Shown: positions 1-8,872, counted from the stretch's first letter. The stretch: DNA of 64,000 nt from CAVPJW01 sp963705525 (GCA_963705525.1 CAVPJW010000001.1:1-64000), one strand, 5' to 3'. The notes: a model not told the origin generated them from the sequence alone. Numbers and translations are program-made.

Positions 1-1
1 G

Positions 2-139
2 GTGAGCCACACATTCGTCAGTTGGAACCGGATTGCCCGCTGGCTGCTCCAGCTCGATGGCGTCAGGACGCTCGGTGACCGCGACGTGACGGCGTGCCTG
101 AGATCCCTTAAGCTGAAGGCCGAAAGAGATTGCCACTGA
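2..139 (+). CDS. possible 3' end of an unidentified gene
   Basis: A reading frame is open from the first bases of the window and stops at TGA 137-139, just before the TerC gene, giving about 45 residues beginning VSHTFVSWNRI. It could be the tail of a gene entering from the left. I do not recognise the family. Its first 32 bases resemble the stretch around 1908-1940, so it may instead be part of a repeat. Confidence is low. Confidence 0.25.
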   Translation: MSHTFVSWNRIARWLLQLDGVRTLGDRDVTACLRSLKLKAERDCH

Positions 140-145
140 CACAAT

Positions 146-889
146 ATGGACGCGTTTCTCACCTCCACCGGCATCCTTGCGCTCGTCACGCTGACGTTCC
201 TCGAAGTCGTGCTCGGCGTGGACAATGTGATCTTCATTTCGATCTTGTCGAGCAAGCTGCCCACGTCGCAACAAAACCGCGCGCGGCGCACGGGCCTGCT
301 GGCCGCCATGGTCATGCGCATCCTGCTGCTACTCTCGATCGCCTGGGTCATCCGCCTCACCGCCCCGCTGTTCAGCACGTGGGGACGGCCCGTCTCTGGA
401 CGGGACCTCATTCTGATCGCCGGCGGATTGTTCCTGCTCGGCAAGGCCACGCTCGAGATCCACGACAAGCTGGAGGGCGAAGAGGGCCACAGCTCGGCTC
501 GCGTCGCACCGTCGTTCAACGCGGTGATCGCCCAGATCATGGTCCTCGACATCGTCTTCTCCCTGGACTCGGTCATCACCGCGGTGGGGATGGCCGAGGA
601 CATTTCCATCATGGTGACGGCCGTGGTGCTGGCGGTCGGGGTGATGATGTTCTCGGCGGAGCCGATCAGCGCGTTCGTCAACCGGCACCCGACGGTGAAA
701 ATGCTGGCGCTCTCATTCCTGCTGCTCATCGGTCTGTCACTGGTGGGCGACGGCCTGGGCATGCACATCCCGAAGGGCTACATCTACTTCGCGATGGGCT
801 TCTCGGTCTTCGTCGAGACAGTGAACCTGAGGGTGAGAGGCCCCGCCGTGAAGCCGGTGCATCTCCATCAGCCGTACGTCGAAAAGTGA
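146..889 (+). CDS. TerC family integral membrane protein
   Basis: This 247-residue protein is almost entirely hydrophobic, with about seven predicted membrane segments. It carries the family signature near residue 20-30 (EVVLGVDNVIF) and the repeated acidic motif near residue 140-150 (VLDIVFSLDSVI), where paired acidic residues inside membrane helices are thought to bind cations. TerC-type proteins are linked to metal-ion export, often manganese, and to tellurite resistance; the substrate here is not determined. No clear Shine-Dalgarno precedes the ATG. The longer overlapping frame at 130-963 is an out-of-frame shadow. A carbonic anhydrase follows in the same direction 58 bases downstream and may share the transcript. 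Confidence 0.85.
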   Translation: MDAFLTSTGILALVTLTFLEVVLGVDNVIFISILSSKLPTSQQNRARRTGLLAAMVMRILLLLSIAWVIRLTAPLFSTWGRPVSGRDLILIAGGLFLLGKATLEIHDKLEGEEGHSSARVAPSFNAVIAQIMVLDIVFSLDSVITAVGMAEDISIMVTAVVLAVGVMMFSAEPISAFVNRHPTVKMLALSFLLLIGLSLVGDGLGMHIPKGYIYFAMGFSVFVETVNLRVRGPAVKPVHLHQPYVEK

Positions 890-947
890 GGGCGCCGTGC
901 AGTTTTTGCCGGAACAGCCGTTTCTCCTGCTCTCTGACGGGGGCTAT

Positions 948-1703
948 ATGGCTTCGCGACTGATGCGACTGTTCGGTGTGTTTGCGATGCTCGCGTGCGC
1001 GCCGCTCGCTCAGGAACACGCGGGACTCCACTGGAGCTATCGCGGCGCCGACGGCCCGAATCACTGGGGCGAGCTCGACAAGAGCTTCGCCACCTGTCAA
1101 CTGGGGCACCAGCAGTCGCCCATCGACATTCGCGCGCCGAAGGCAGCCGATCTGCCGCCGATTCAGGTCGCGTACCGCCCCGCGCCGCTCCATATCATCA
1201 ACAACGGACACACGATTCAGATCAATTACGAGCCCGGCAGCTCGATCACGGTCGGCGACAGGCGCTACGAGCTGAAGCAGTTCCACTTCCATCATCCAAG
1301 CGAGGAGAAGATCAACGGCAAGGGCTACGCGATGGTCGCGCACCTCGTGCACGCCGCCGCAGACGGCAGCCTCGCTGTCATTGCGGTGCTGCTCGATGCG
1401 AGGGGAAGCGCGAATCCGCTTGTCTCCCGTCTGTGGCAGTACCTGCCGGCGCAGGAAGGGCCGGAGAAGACGCACGACGATGTACAGATCGACGTTACGG
1501 GGTTGCTGCCCACCGACCGGGGGTACTACACCTTCACCGGATCCCTCACGACCCCGCCCTGCGCCGAGAACGTGACGTGGTTCGTCCTGAAGGCGCCGGA
1601 GCCGATCTCGCAGGGGCAGGCCGACGCGTTCGGCCGGATTTATCGGAGCAACGCCCGGCCCACCCAGCCGCTGAACGGACGCGACGTGCTGATGTCACAG
1701 TAG
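948..1703 (+). CDS. secreted alpha-class carbonic anhydrase
   Basis: The 251-residue product should catalyse CO2 hydration to bicarbonate in the periplasm. Residues 1-22 form a signal peptide. The mature part has the alpha-CA landmarks in order: HWSY near the start, the QSPIDI motif, the zinc-binding HFHHPSEE segment, a third His in AHLVH, and the substrate-pocket TGSLTTPPC motif. Length fits the family. The open frame extends upstream to 897, but only the ATG at 948 starts directly at the signal peptide, so that start is preferred. TerC lies upstream on the same strand. Confidence 0.9.
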   Translation: MASRLMRLFGVFAMLACAPLAQEHAGLHWSYRGADGPNHWGELDKSFATCQLGHQQSPIDIRAPKAADLPPIQVAYRPAPLHIINNGHTIQINYEPGSSITVGDRRYELKQFHFHHPSEEKINGKGYAMVAHLVHAAADGSLAVIAVLLDARGSANPLVSRLWQYLPAQEGPEKTHDDVQIDVTGLLPTDRGYYTFTGSLTTPPCAENVTWFVLKAPEPISQGQADAFGRIYRSNARPTQPLNGRDVLMSQ

Positions 1704-1970
1704 CAGCCGCGAACTCGAATTGCCCCGTCGTCCTCTAGTTCCTGACCATCCGAAGTCGACAGCGGGAAAGTCTGGTCGCCCACGCGTCGGCGACGTCACG
1801 TGTGAGACGGCATTCTCATGTGAGTCGTGGTTGCCGAAGCTGACTCAAATCGATGGTGCGGCACAGGGCTTCCGGCAAGTTGTCGGCGGCGTCGGACAGG
1901 TGAGTGGTGAGCCGCAATTTCGCGAGTTGGAACCAGCTTCGCGAATGGCGGTGGCGCCCGCGACCGAAGG
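1704..1970. other. intergenic region without a convincing gene
   Basis: The spacer between the convergent carbonic anhydrase and sortase genes shows no supported coding frame. It contains a 14-mer at 1902-1915 (GAGTGGTGAGCCGC) that recurs at 3056 and 3154 at the 3' end of tRNA-Lys, and a stretch after 1908 resembling the first 32 bases of the window. It may hold decayed mobile DNA. Confidence 0.4.
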
Positions 1971-2648
1971 TCAGCTGCCCGCGGGCGATCCCGCCGCGGG
2001 CACCGCGCGCACGATGAAGCGCTTCGGGGCCGAGCCCACGTGATAGAACGGGTAGCAACCGACGAGCGTCACCGCTGAACCGGGCGTCGGGTCGAGCACG
2101 CTGACGTCGGTCGGGGCGGTGATCCGGATCCACTCGACCTGGTATTGCTCGGCCGCGACGGGCGTATCCAGTACCAGCGCGTCGCCTTCCTTGAGGTCCT
2201 TCAGCACCCGGAAGAAGCCGTCTCGGTGGGCCGCGATGCCGACGTTGCCCACCGTCCCGGGCAGGGCCGTGTGCTCGATCCGACCGGCCGCGAGGTCGAG
2301 CACCGCGTCCGTGGTGCCGTCGTAGACCGGCACCTCGAGCTTGAGCCGCGGGATGCGCAGGATGGCGAGCGTGGGCGGCGTGTCCCGCTGCAGTGCGGCC
2401 TTGTAGGCCTTCACCCGGCCCGCCGACCAGAGCTTCATGTCGACCTTCCCGCTCCAGGTGAGCTCGCGCGGCGGCGGGGGCGGTGGAGGGGGCGGTGCGG
2501 GTGCCGGAGCGGCTGTGTCGGTAGCCGCCGGGTTGCTGGCCGGGGGTGTGTCAGCACCGCGGCCGCACGACGGCAGCGTCGCCGCGAGAACGAGCGCGAG
2601 GCCCAGGACGGGAAGGGTGCTTTTCGAGCGGGACCGGTGAGGGACCAT
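1971..2648 (-). CDS. sortase-fold lipoprotein (class D-like sortase)
   Basis: The product has about 225 residues. An N-terminal signal ends in a lipobox-like LPSC, followed by a proline-rich linker with nine consecutive prolines, then a sortase beta-barrel. The catalytic triad is visible: His in the AAHRD motif, Cys in TLVGCYPF and Arg in KRFIVRA. Sortases cleave LPXTG-like signals and attach proteins to cell-surface acceptors. The ATG at 2648 is preferred over the upstream GTG at 2657 because GGAG lies 8 bases before it. A lipid-anchored sortase with a Pro-rich spacer is unusual for a diderm; the substrate is unknown and none is evident nearby. Confidence 0.8.
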   Translation of the reverse strand: MVPHRSRSKSTLPVLGLALVLAATLPSCGRGADTPPASNPAATDTAAPAPAPPPPPPPPPRELTWSGKVDMKLWSAGRVKAYKAALQRDTPPTLAILRIPRLKLEVPVYDGTTDAVLDLAAGRIEHTALPGTVGNVGIAAHRDGFFRVLKDLKEGDALVLDTPVAAEQYQVEWIRITAPTDVSVLDPTPGSAVTLVGCYPFYHVGSAPKRFIVRAVPAAGSPAGS

Positions 2649-3055
2649 CAGGGACACTCCATTGCAAGGCGCTCGGTCAATCGAGCGGCGTCACCCAAGC
2701 ACTCGCGCCGTGCGCGCCGGATCGGCAGCCTCGATACGGCCCAGTCGATGGGTCCGTCCAGTCACGGACCTCTTGGTCGCGTCGGCCACCTTTTCGCGAG
2801 TGATCAATCGGCGCATCCGTGGCTCCGTTTTCGTGCGGTGCAGGGCATCTTATCGTATCAGCCGCCCGGCTCACCATCCGGGTAGAAGTGTTCAGGCCTG
2901 CGGAGAGCTCTCAACAGGGTCCAGACATCCATCTCGCACCGAGTGTCCTCGGTGACGCCATCGGATTGTTGGATGGACGGGGACTGGCAGTGCGCCGGGG
3001 AGACAATGGGGAGACGGCGCAGGCCTGATCAGGAAGTTTTTGGTGATGAAGGTGT
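2649..3055. other. about 400 bp without a recognisable gene
   Basis: Between the sortase and the tRNA cluster, frames on both strands are short and lack family-like composition. I see no RNA gene or promoter that I can defend. The right edge runs into a partial copy of the tRNA-Lys 3' end. Confidence 0.35.
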
Positions 3056-3080
3056 GAGTGGTGAGCCGCGAAGGAATCGA
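3056..3080 (-). repeat. partial copy of the tRNA-Lys(CTT) 3' end
   Basis: The 25 bases at 3056-3080 are identical to 3154-3178, which encode the CCA end, acceptor strand and part of the T arm of tRNA-Lys(CTT). The 98-bp offset and the identity to a tRNA 3' end resemble the scar of a site-specific integration event. Confidence 0.7.
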
Positions 3081-3156
3081 GCATGTTGGCGAGTCCGTTA
3101 GGGCGGAGCCACTTGCCTGATGAGATCGAGGCAGCCACGACGAACAGGGTGAGGAG

Positions 3157-3232
3157 TGGTGAGCCGCGAAGGAATCGAACCTTCAACCCGCAGATTAAGA
3201 GTCTGCTGCTCTGCCAATTGAGCTAGCGGCCC
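3157..3232 (-). tRNA. tRNA-Lys (anticodon CTT)
   Basis: Read on the minus strand, the sequence folds as a full cloverleaf: 7-bp acceptor GGGCCGC/GCGGCTC with one G-T pair, anticodon loop CTCTTAA (anticodon CTT), a T loop beginning TTCGATT, discriminator A and an encoded CCA. It decodes AAG lysine codons and heads a cluster of three tRNAs on this strand. Confidence 0.95.
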
Positions 3233-3254
3233 ACGGAGGAACTGTGAGGAACGA

Positions 3255-3273
3255 CCCAGGCTGCAGCCCTGGG
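3255..3273. repeat. REP-like hairpin
   Basis: A small inverted repeat (CCCAGG...CCTGGG) ends in GGGCTAC. The same design recurs near 27.9 kb and 57.88 kb, so it looks like a member of a dispersed REP-type hairpin family. Confidence 0.45.
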
Positions 3274-3325
3274 CTACTACCTGACTGAAAACTGAATACT
3301 GCCGACTGATCACTACGTCTTGGTT

Positions 3326-3402
<77 letters not shown>

Positions 3403-3410
3403 AACTTTGC

Positions 3411-3510
3411 GGTTCCAAGGTTCAATGGTTCCAAAGTTCCAAGGTTCGCGATAGCGGAACCACTCATAGAACCCTGGAACCCTGGAACATGTGGAACCCT
3501 TGAACCGTTC
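3411..3510. repeat. heptad intergenic repeat, GAACCTT/GGTTCCA type
   Basis: The spacer between the two tRNA-Arg genes is made of imperfect 7-8-base units related to GGTTCCA on one side and GAACCCT on the other, so the two halves are also roughly inverted. It belongs to the repeat family seen at 13.06, 37.79 and 57.06 kb. Confidence 0.6.
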
Positions 3511-3514
3511 TTCT

Positions 3515-3591
<77 letters not shown>

Positions 3592-3653
3592 ACAAACGCC
3601 GATCTTAGCACAGCGCCTCTCCTCCGCAACCCCACCTATGGTTCAATGACCAA

Positions 3654-3684
3654 CTAAGAACCAAGCACAAAGAACTAAGAACTG
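3654..3684. repeat. heptad intergenic repeat, CTAAGAA type
   Basis: These 31 bases consist of four seven-base units (CTAAGAA, CCAAGCA, CAAAGAA, CTAAGAA) plus CTG. The same 31-base design occurs at 22965-22995 and, inverted, at 23011-23041. Confidence 0.6.
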
Positions 3685-3705
3685 TCTTGATCATGTGTCT
3701 TCATC

Positions 3706-5193
3706 ATGTCTTCTAATACCTCACCCTGGCTGTCGGGCACGCCTCGCGCGACCTTCCCCGCGTTGAGCGGCGACATCTCGACTGGAACGGTGGTCATTGG
3801 CGGCGGCATCACAGGCGTCACCGCGGCGGTCCGCCTGAAGGCGGCCGGCCGACGCGTCGTGCTGCTCGAACAGGCGCACATCGGGGCAGGGGAGACCGGG
3901 CATACGACCGCTCATCTGACCGAACAGCTCGATCGTCCGTATCGAGATCTTGTCGGGAATCTGGGTCGGGACGCCGCCCGGCTCGCCGCCGAGGGAACAC
4001 GAAGCGCCATCGATCTCATCGAATCGCTCTGCAGAGAGCACAGCGTTCAGTCCGCGTTCGAGCGGGTGAGCGGATTTCTCTATACCGAGAGCAAGGAAGA
4101 CGTGGTACGGCTGAAGACCGAGCTGGATGCGATCCTGAGCGTGGGAGTTGCCGCGAGCTGGGTAGATGACATCCCGCTTCCGTTCACGACGAGTGGCGGC
4201 ATTCGCTTCGAACGTCAGGCCAGGCTTCAGCCTCTTCAGTACCTCCAGGCGCTGGCCCATCACATTCCCGGCGGCGGATGTCACGTGTTCGAGCGCACGC
4301 GCGCGACGGGACTGACGTCGAGTGATCGTCCTGTCGTCGAAACACCCGAAGGCACGGTGACCGCGACCGACGTCGTGGTCGCGACCGACGCACCGTTCGA
4401 CCGCACGCTGCTCGGAGACGTTCGGCCGTTTCCCATTCGCTCGTTTGCGATCGCGGCACCGAATCCGAATGGGAGCGTCCCTGCCAATCTCTTCTGGGAT
4501 ACGGCGACGCCTTACCACTACCTGCGCACGTGGAAGAGCGAAGACGACGATCTCCTCATCGTCGGTGGGGAGGATCGGCCGTTCGACGGAGCCGATCCGA
4601 GCGAGGCATTCGAGCGCCTCGCGCGCTACGCGCGGGATCATTTCGGAGTCGTGACAGTCGCCTACCGGTGGTCGGGCCGCGTGTTCGAGACGCGCGATGG
4701 CCTTCCGCTGATTGGTGCGAGCGCAGAACATCCACATGTCTATCTCGCCACGGGCTTCAGCGGCAACGGCCTGACGTTCGGGACGCTCGCCGCGACGATC
4801 CTTGCGGACATGATTCTCGGGCGGCCGAATCAGTTCCAGCATCTCTACGATCCGCGTCGCGAGAGCGTGATGAGCAAGACGCGGGGCATCGGATCGTCAC
4901 CCGAGACTCCGGCCGTCGACAGCGATGTGCCGCGTGACCAAGCGCTCGACGCCATATCCCCCGGCACCGGTGCTGTAGTGACCATCAACGGAGGTCGCTA
5001 TGCGATCTACCGCGAGGTCGCGGGAACACTGCGGGTGCTGTCGCCGGAATGTCCGCACGTGTACTGCGAGGTTCTGTGGAATCAGCAGGCCGCGTGCTGG
5101 GACTGCCCATGCCACGGATCGCGATTCGCGGCCGACGGGCGGCTTCTGCGCGGACCGGCTACCGAGTCGCTTGCCGCGGCACGTTTGCCGTAG
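3706..5193 (+). CDS. FAD-dependent oxidoreductase fused to a C-terminal Rieske [2Fe-2S] domain
   Basis: The 495-residue protein starts with a DAO-type dinucleotide-binding motif (GGGITG, residues 32-37) followed by a GETGHTTAH segment typical of Rieske-tailed DAO proteins. An FAD-closing motif (YLATGFSGNGLTFGT) lies near residue 350. The last 50 residues are a Rieske domain with the 2+2 ligand set CxH (C449, H451) and CxxH (C467, H470). Such fusions probably pass electrons from an amine or amino-acid-like substrate through the cluster; the substrate is not known. The ATG lies 115 bases after a tRNA and behind a heptad repeat. It converges with ligD. Confidence 0.87.
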   Translation: MSSNTSPWLSGTPRATFPALSGDISTGTVVIGGGITGVTAAVRLKAAGRRVVLLEQAHIGAGETGHTTAHLTEQLDRPYRDLVGNLGRDAARLAAEGTRSAIDLIESLCREHSVQSAFERVSGFLYTESKEDVVRLKTELDAILSVGVAASWVDDIPLPFTTSGGIRFERQARLQPLQYLQALAHHIPGGGCHVFERTRATGLTSSDRPVVETPEGTVTATDVVVATDAPFDRTLLGDVRPFPIRSFAIAAPNPNGSVPANLFWDTATPYHYLRTWKSEDDDLLIVGGEDRPFDGADPSEAFERLARYARDHFGVVTVAYRWSGRVFETRDGLPLIGASAEHPHVYLATGFSGNGLTFGTLAATILADMILGRPNQFQHLYDPRRESVMSKTRGIGSSPETPAVDSDVPRDQALDAISPGTGAVVTINGGRYAIYREVAGTLRVLSPECPHVYCEVLWNQQAACWDCPCHGSRFAADGRLLRGPATESLAAARLP

Positions 5194-5212
5194 TCGAGGG
5201 CTCCTACTTCGA

Positions 5213-7321
5213 CTACGCGTCTTTCAGGTACTTCTCCACGGCGCGGAGGTTCACGCCTTTCGATTTGCGCAGGCCCGCCCAGAGATCTCCAATCCGTGCC
5301 AGCCGTTCTGGGACAGTCTGAATTGTGAAATCCTCGCGGTCGAACCCCCCTTCGATTTCTTCCCACGAGACCGGCGTCGAGACGCCGGCATAGTCGCTCG
5401 CCCTGGCGCTGTAGGCACACGCGAGCGTCTTGCCGAGAATGTTCTGCAGGTAGTCCACGTACACCTTACGGCCGCGCGCGTGCACGGAGCGCTCGATGGT
5501 CGTCTCTTTCGGGTGCTTGCGCGTGACCATGGTGGCGACGATCTGACAGAAGATCTGGCCCGCCTGGTACGGCGTGCCCGGTGGCAGCGGAATGTAGATG
5601 TGCAGTCCGCTCTTGCCCGACGTTTTTGCAAAGCCCTCGACCCTGAGCGCGAGCAGTTCCTCGCGCACCCATCGGGCGACCTGCAAGATCTCCGAGAACT
5701 TCACACCGGGCATCGGGTCGAGATCGATCGCGGCGTGGTCGGCCATCTCCGCCGACTGCACGCGCGAAAACCACGGATCCTGCGAGATGGCCGCCATCTG
5801 CGTCATGTAGAGGAGCGAGATGAGCGATCCGCCGACCAGGCGGCTCGGCACGTCATGATCGTCAGGCAGGACCTCGACCCTGACACCAGTCGGCACCTCG
5901 TCAGGTGCGCGTTGCTGGTAGAACGACTTGCCCGTGACGCCATTCGGAAAGCGCTTCATGACCAGCGGCCGGTCTGCGACGACTGGCAGGATGAACGGCG
6001 AGACTCTCGCGTAGTACCGAAAGAGGTCGCCTTTGGTGAGCTTCAGGCCGGGCCAGAAAATCTTCTTGAGATTTGTGATCTGGAGCACATGGCCGTCCGG
6101 GAGCTGCAGTCCACCGTTCCCGCCGTCGGCCTGGATTTCGTCGATCGCGGCCACGAGGGCATTGACGACGGTTCGCGCTGGCGCATCGGGAAGGTGCTTC
6201 GGCGACGCTTGATGGTCGCGTGCGGCGCGCGCGCGCTTCCGCGCCGCGGGGGTCGTGGCTCGCTGAAGCACGGGGGAGGGCTCGCGTCTGATCGTCTGAG
6301 GATCGATGTCGTCGCGAAGTCCCAGATAGATCGGGTGCCTCAGGCGATTGTCGTCGGTCCACTCGGTGAATTTGACTTCGGCGACGAGCGTCGGCTTGAC
6401 CCAGTGCACGCGCTCGTTGCCCTTCGGCGGATCCTTAAACGGGGAGTCCTTCGTTTCGAGCGGCGCGAGCAGCTTGAACACACGCTGCAGCTCGCGGTCG
6501 TCGAAGCCGCTCCCTGTGTGGCCCACATAGACGAGCGGCCCGCCATCCTTGGTCTTCTTCTGGCCGGAGGGCTTCTCGTAGACCCCCAGCAGCAACGCAC
6601 CGAAGTACTGCCGCGACGATCTGGGCTCCGTCCAGCCGGCCACCACGAACTCCTGCCGTCGAATGAGCTTGATCTTCGACCAGTCGGTCGTTCGTCGTCC
6701 CAGTTTGTACTGCGACTCGATCCGCTTGGCGATGAGGCCTTCCCATCCCCGAGCCACGGCCGTGTCGTACAGCTGGCGGCCGTCGGCGAGCGCGAGGTCG
6801 CTGATGCGAAGGAGATCGGATTCTGTCGTGGCGAACACGCGTTCGAGCCTGGCGCGCCGGGTGGCGAGCGGCAGCGACGTCAGGTCGTGCGGACCGTCCC
6901 GCAGGATGTCGAACGCGATGAACGCGACGCGGACTCCCGCCGGCGCCTCGTCTTCGCGGACGCTCGAGAGATTGATACGACCTTGAAGCCTCTGAAATCC
7001 GGTTGGATCGCCGTGCTCGTCGAGCGCTACGATCTCGCCGTCGACGACAATGGGGGCACGAATCTTCCGCGAGAAGCGTTCGAGCTCGCGCACGAGTTCC
7101 GGGAACTGCGCGGATTTTTCGTTGCCGAGGCGCGACCAGATGCGGACGCCCGCTCGTCCGTGCTTCGGCTCGACCTCGATCAGCGCGCGGATGCCGTCGT
7201 ACTTGGGCTCGTAAACGAGATGCTCGTCAGTGAGCGGAGCATCTTCGAGCGTCGCCAGCATCGGCCGCAGCTGGCGTCCCTCGATTCGCCACGGAGGAAG
7301 ATTCGATCGGCCTGGGGCCAC
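5213..7321 (-). CDS. ligD: ATP-dependent DNA ligase/polymerase LigD (no phosphoesterase domain)
   Basis: The 702-residue protein joins an N-terminal ATP-dependent ligase domain, with nucleotidyl-lysine K40 in YEPKYDGIRA, to a C-terminal LigD-type primase/polymerase domain starting near residue 400 and containing the metal-binding AIDLDP motif. It should fill in and seal broken ends in bacterial non-homologous end joining together with Ku, which is not in the window. The order is ligase then polymerase and the 3'-phosphoesterase module is missing. A second possible start is M21. The long opposite-strand frame at 5000-7378 is a shadow of this gene. Confidence 0.93.
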   Translation of the reverse strand: MAPGRSNLPPWRIEGRQLRPMLATLEDAPLTDEHLVYEPKYDGIRALIEVEPKHGRAGVRIWSRLGNEKSAQFPELVRELERFSRKIRAPIVVDGEIVALDEHGDPTGFQRLQGRINLSSVREDEAPAGVRVAFIAFDILRDGPHDLTSLPLATRRARLERVFATTESDLLRISDLALADGRQLYDTAVARGWEGLIAKRIESQYKLGRRTTDWSKIKLIRRQEFVVAGWTEPRSSRQYFGALLLGVYEKPSGQKKTKDGGPLVYVGHTGSGFDDRELQRVFKLLAPLETKDSPFKDPPKGNERVHWVKPTLVAEVKFTEWTDDNRLRHPIYLGLRDDIDPQTIRREPSPVLQRATTPAARKRARAARDHQASPKHLPDAPARTVVNALVAAIDEIQADGGNGGLQLPDGHVLQITNLKKIFWPGLKLTKGDLFRYYARVSPFILPVVADRPLVMKRFPNGVTGKSFYQQRAPDEVPTGVRVEVLPDDHDVPSRLVGGSLISLLYMTQMAAISQDPWFSRVQSAEMADHAAIDLDPMPGVKFSEILQVARWVREELLALRVEGFAKTSGKSGLHIYIPLPPGTPYQAGQIFCQIVATMVTRKHPKETTIERSVHARGRKVYVDYLQNILGKTLACAYSARASDYAGVSTPVSWEEIEGGFDREDFTIQTVPERLARIGDLWAGLRKSKGVNLRAVEKYLKDA

Positions 7322-7384
7322 GCGGGAATCATATCCGGATGCGAGATCGAGGCTCCGGACTCGGGCGTTAGGCGTTGAGGCCCC

Positions 7385-7432
7385 AGTCTGTCGCCCGAAG
7401 CCCGCAGCCTGGAGCCTGAAGCCCGGAGCCCC
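7385..7432. repeat. heptad intergenic repeat, GAAGCCT type
   Basis: The spacer upstream of ligD is built of imperfect seven-base units such as GAAGCCC, GCAGCCT, GGAGCCT and GAAGCCC. The same family occurs at 18.6, 20.3, 56.1 and 59.6 kb. Confidence 0.6.
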
Positions 7433-8140
7433 TTAGTAACTGTACCTGTCGTTGAACCACGGCTCCGCCGTGTTCGAGTAGCCGCGCACCTCCCAGAAAC
7501 CTTTCTGGTCCTCGGCGAGGAATTCGATCTTGCGGATCCATTTCGCGCCTTTCCAGGCGTAGAGCTTCGGCGTGATCATCCGGCACGGGCCGCCGTGCTC
7601 GCGCGGCAGCGGTTTCCCCTCCCACGTGTGCACGAGCAGCACATCGTCTTCGAGCGCTCGCGCGAGCGGCACGTTGACGGTGTAGGGAATGTAAGTGCCG
7701 GGCATGAAGTCGTAGCCGGTGCAGAGTATGAAATGCGCGTCATCTCTGGGTACGACGAGCTCGGCGAGGGTCTTGAATCGCACGCCCTTCCAGTGATTGT
7801 CGAAGCGGCTCCACGTCGTGACGCAATGGAAATCGCTTATGTCTTCCACTTGAGGCAGCGCGATGAACGCGGCCCAGTCGAGCGTGACCGGGTTGTCCAC
7901 CAGGCCAGTCACTTCAAGGCGCCATTTCTCCAATGACACCTCGGGCTGTTCGCCGAGGTCGAGCACCGGCCAGTTCGAGACGACGTGCTGGCCGACAGGG
8001 AGCTTGGGCACCTGATGCCGGTTGGGCGGACCATCCCCCTGCGGCTTCATACCCTCGAACTGCACGTTGACGGTGTCTTTTTTCAAACTCCGCTGGCGGT
8101 CGATGAAGCGCTGGCGGCGTTCAACGATCGAATCGGTCAT
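7433..8140 (-). CDS. sulfite-oxidase-fold molybdopterin oxidoreductase
   Basis: The 235-residue product matches the small, single-domain sulfite-oxidase-like molybdopterin enzymes. The Mo-ligating cysteine is in DFHCVTTWSRFDNHW, followed by the family's HGGPCRMITPKLYAWKG region. There is no signal peptide and no haem or dimerisation domain, so it is shorter than true sulfite oxidase and resembles YedY-type reductases without the Tat leader. The start at 8140 (MTDSIVERRQRF) is preferred over the upstream ATG of the open frame, whose extra residues are encoded by heptad repeat sequence. The substrate is not predicted. Confidence 0.85.
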   Translation of the reverse strand: MTDSIVERRQRFIDRQRSLKKDTVNVQFEGMKPQGDGPPNRHQVPKLPVGQHVVSNWPVLDLGEQPEVSLEKWRLEVTGLVDNPVTLDWAAFIALPQVEDISDFHCVTTWSRFDNHWKGVRFKTLAELVVPRDDAHFILCTGYDFMPGTYIPYTVNVPLARALEDDVLLVHTWEGKPLPREHGGPCRMITPKLYAWKGAKWIRKIEFLAEDQKGFWEVRGYSNTAEPWFNDRYSY

Positions 8141-8218
8141 GGGCTCCTGGCTACAGGCCTCGGGCTGCGGCAAGGGTTCGTGAGAAATGGCTCAAAGAGG
8201 AAGACTCAAGGCACAAGA

Positions 8219-8872
8219 TCATGAAATAAGTTTGGCGACGGCGACAGTCGCCGGTCTCAACACATCATCACCGATCGTGTAGCCGTTCCGGATCACACCG
8301 ACGATCGTCTCGTCGCTTGATGGATTGATGGTCGGCACGGTGGTCACGGCCTCGTGCTTCGCCGAATCGAACCGTTCTCCCAGCGCGTTGATACGCCGAA
8401 CACCGAAGCCCTCGAGTTTGCCCGCAAAGAGATGTTCGACCATATCGAGACCCTGCAACAGGCTGTCGATGTTTCTGCCATCTCGGGCCGCTGCGGTGGC
8501 GCGCTCGAGGTTGTCGAGCACGTCGAGCATTTCCACGAGCAGCGTGCGCCGGCCCCGTTCGACGTCCTTGGCGATGTCCCGCCTGATGCGTGCCTTCGCG
8601 TCCTCGAATTCGCCGGACGCTTCCTTGTATTGCGTGATGTATTTCTGGAGGAGCTGGTTCTTGTCGGCCAGCTGCTGCTCCAGTTCCTCGACGTATGTCG
8701 GCTTGCGCGGCTCCCAACCACCCGCTTCGACAGACTCGACCGGTTCGCGTTCACCGCGCGCCCACCAGCGACGGTCGACGACCTTCAAACGCGGATCGTC
8801 GCCCGCCGGCGCACGATCATCCGACGATTTTGATGCCGGCGAGTCAGTACCGTTTCCTGGATTCACAGCCAT
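8219..8872 (-). CDS. grpE: GrpE nucleotide exchange factor
   Basis: The 217-residue protein has a disordered acidic N-terminus, a long coiled coil (residues about 70-125) and the C-terminal beta-domain ending in a GYTIGDDVLRPATVAVAK motif, the canonical GrpE ending. It releases ADP from DnaK during chaperone cycling. dnaK and dnaJ are not adjacent, so this may be a stand-alone or second GrpE. Confidence 0.88.
   Translation of the reverse strand: MAVNPGNGTDSPASKSSDDRAPAGDDPRLKVVDRRWWARGEREPVESVEAGGWEPRKPTYVEELEQQLADKNQLLQKYITQYKEASGEFEDAKARIRRDIAKDVERGRRTLLVEMLDVLDNLERATAAARDGRNIDSLLQGLDMVEHLFAGKLEGFGVRRINALGERFDSAKHEAVTTVPTINPSSDETIVGVIRNGYTIGDDVLRPATVAVAKLIS

Noticed and set aside
1720..2043. 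107-codon plus-strand frame after carbonic anhydrase
   Set aside because: It runs into the sortase gene on the other strand and shows no family features.
2437..2640. Plus-strand frame with a poly-glycine run
   Set aside because: It is the shadow of the poly-proline linker of the sortase on the opposite strand.
5000..7378. Plus-strand open frame of 792 codons
   Set aside because: It lies entirely opposite ligD, which has full catalytic motifs; the frame is Arg/His-rich, as expected for a shadow in GC-rich DNA.
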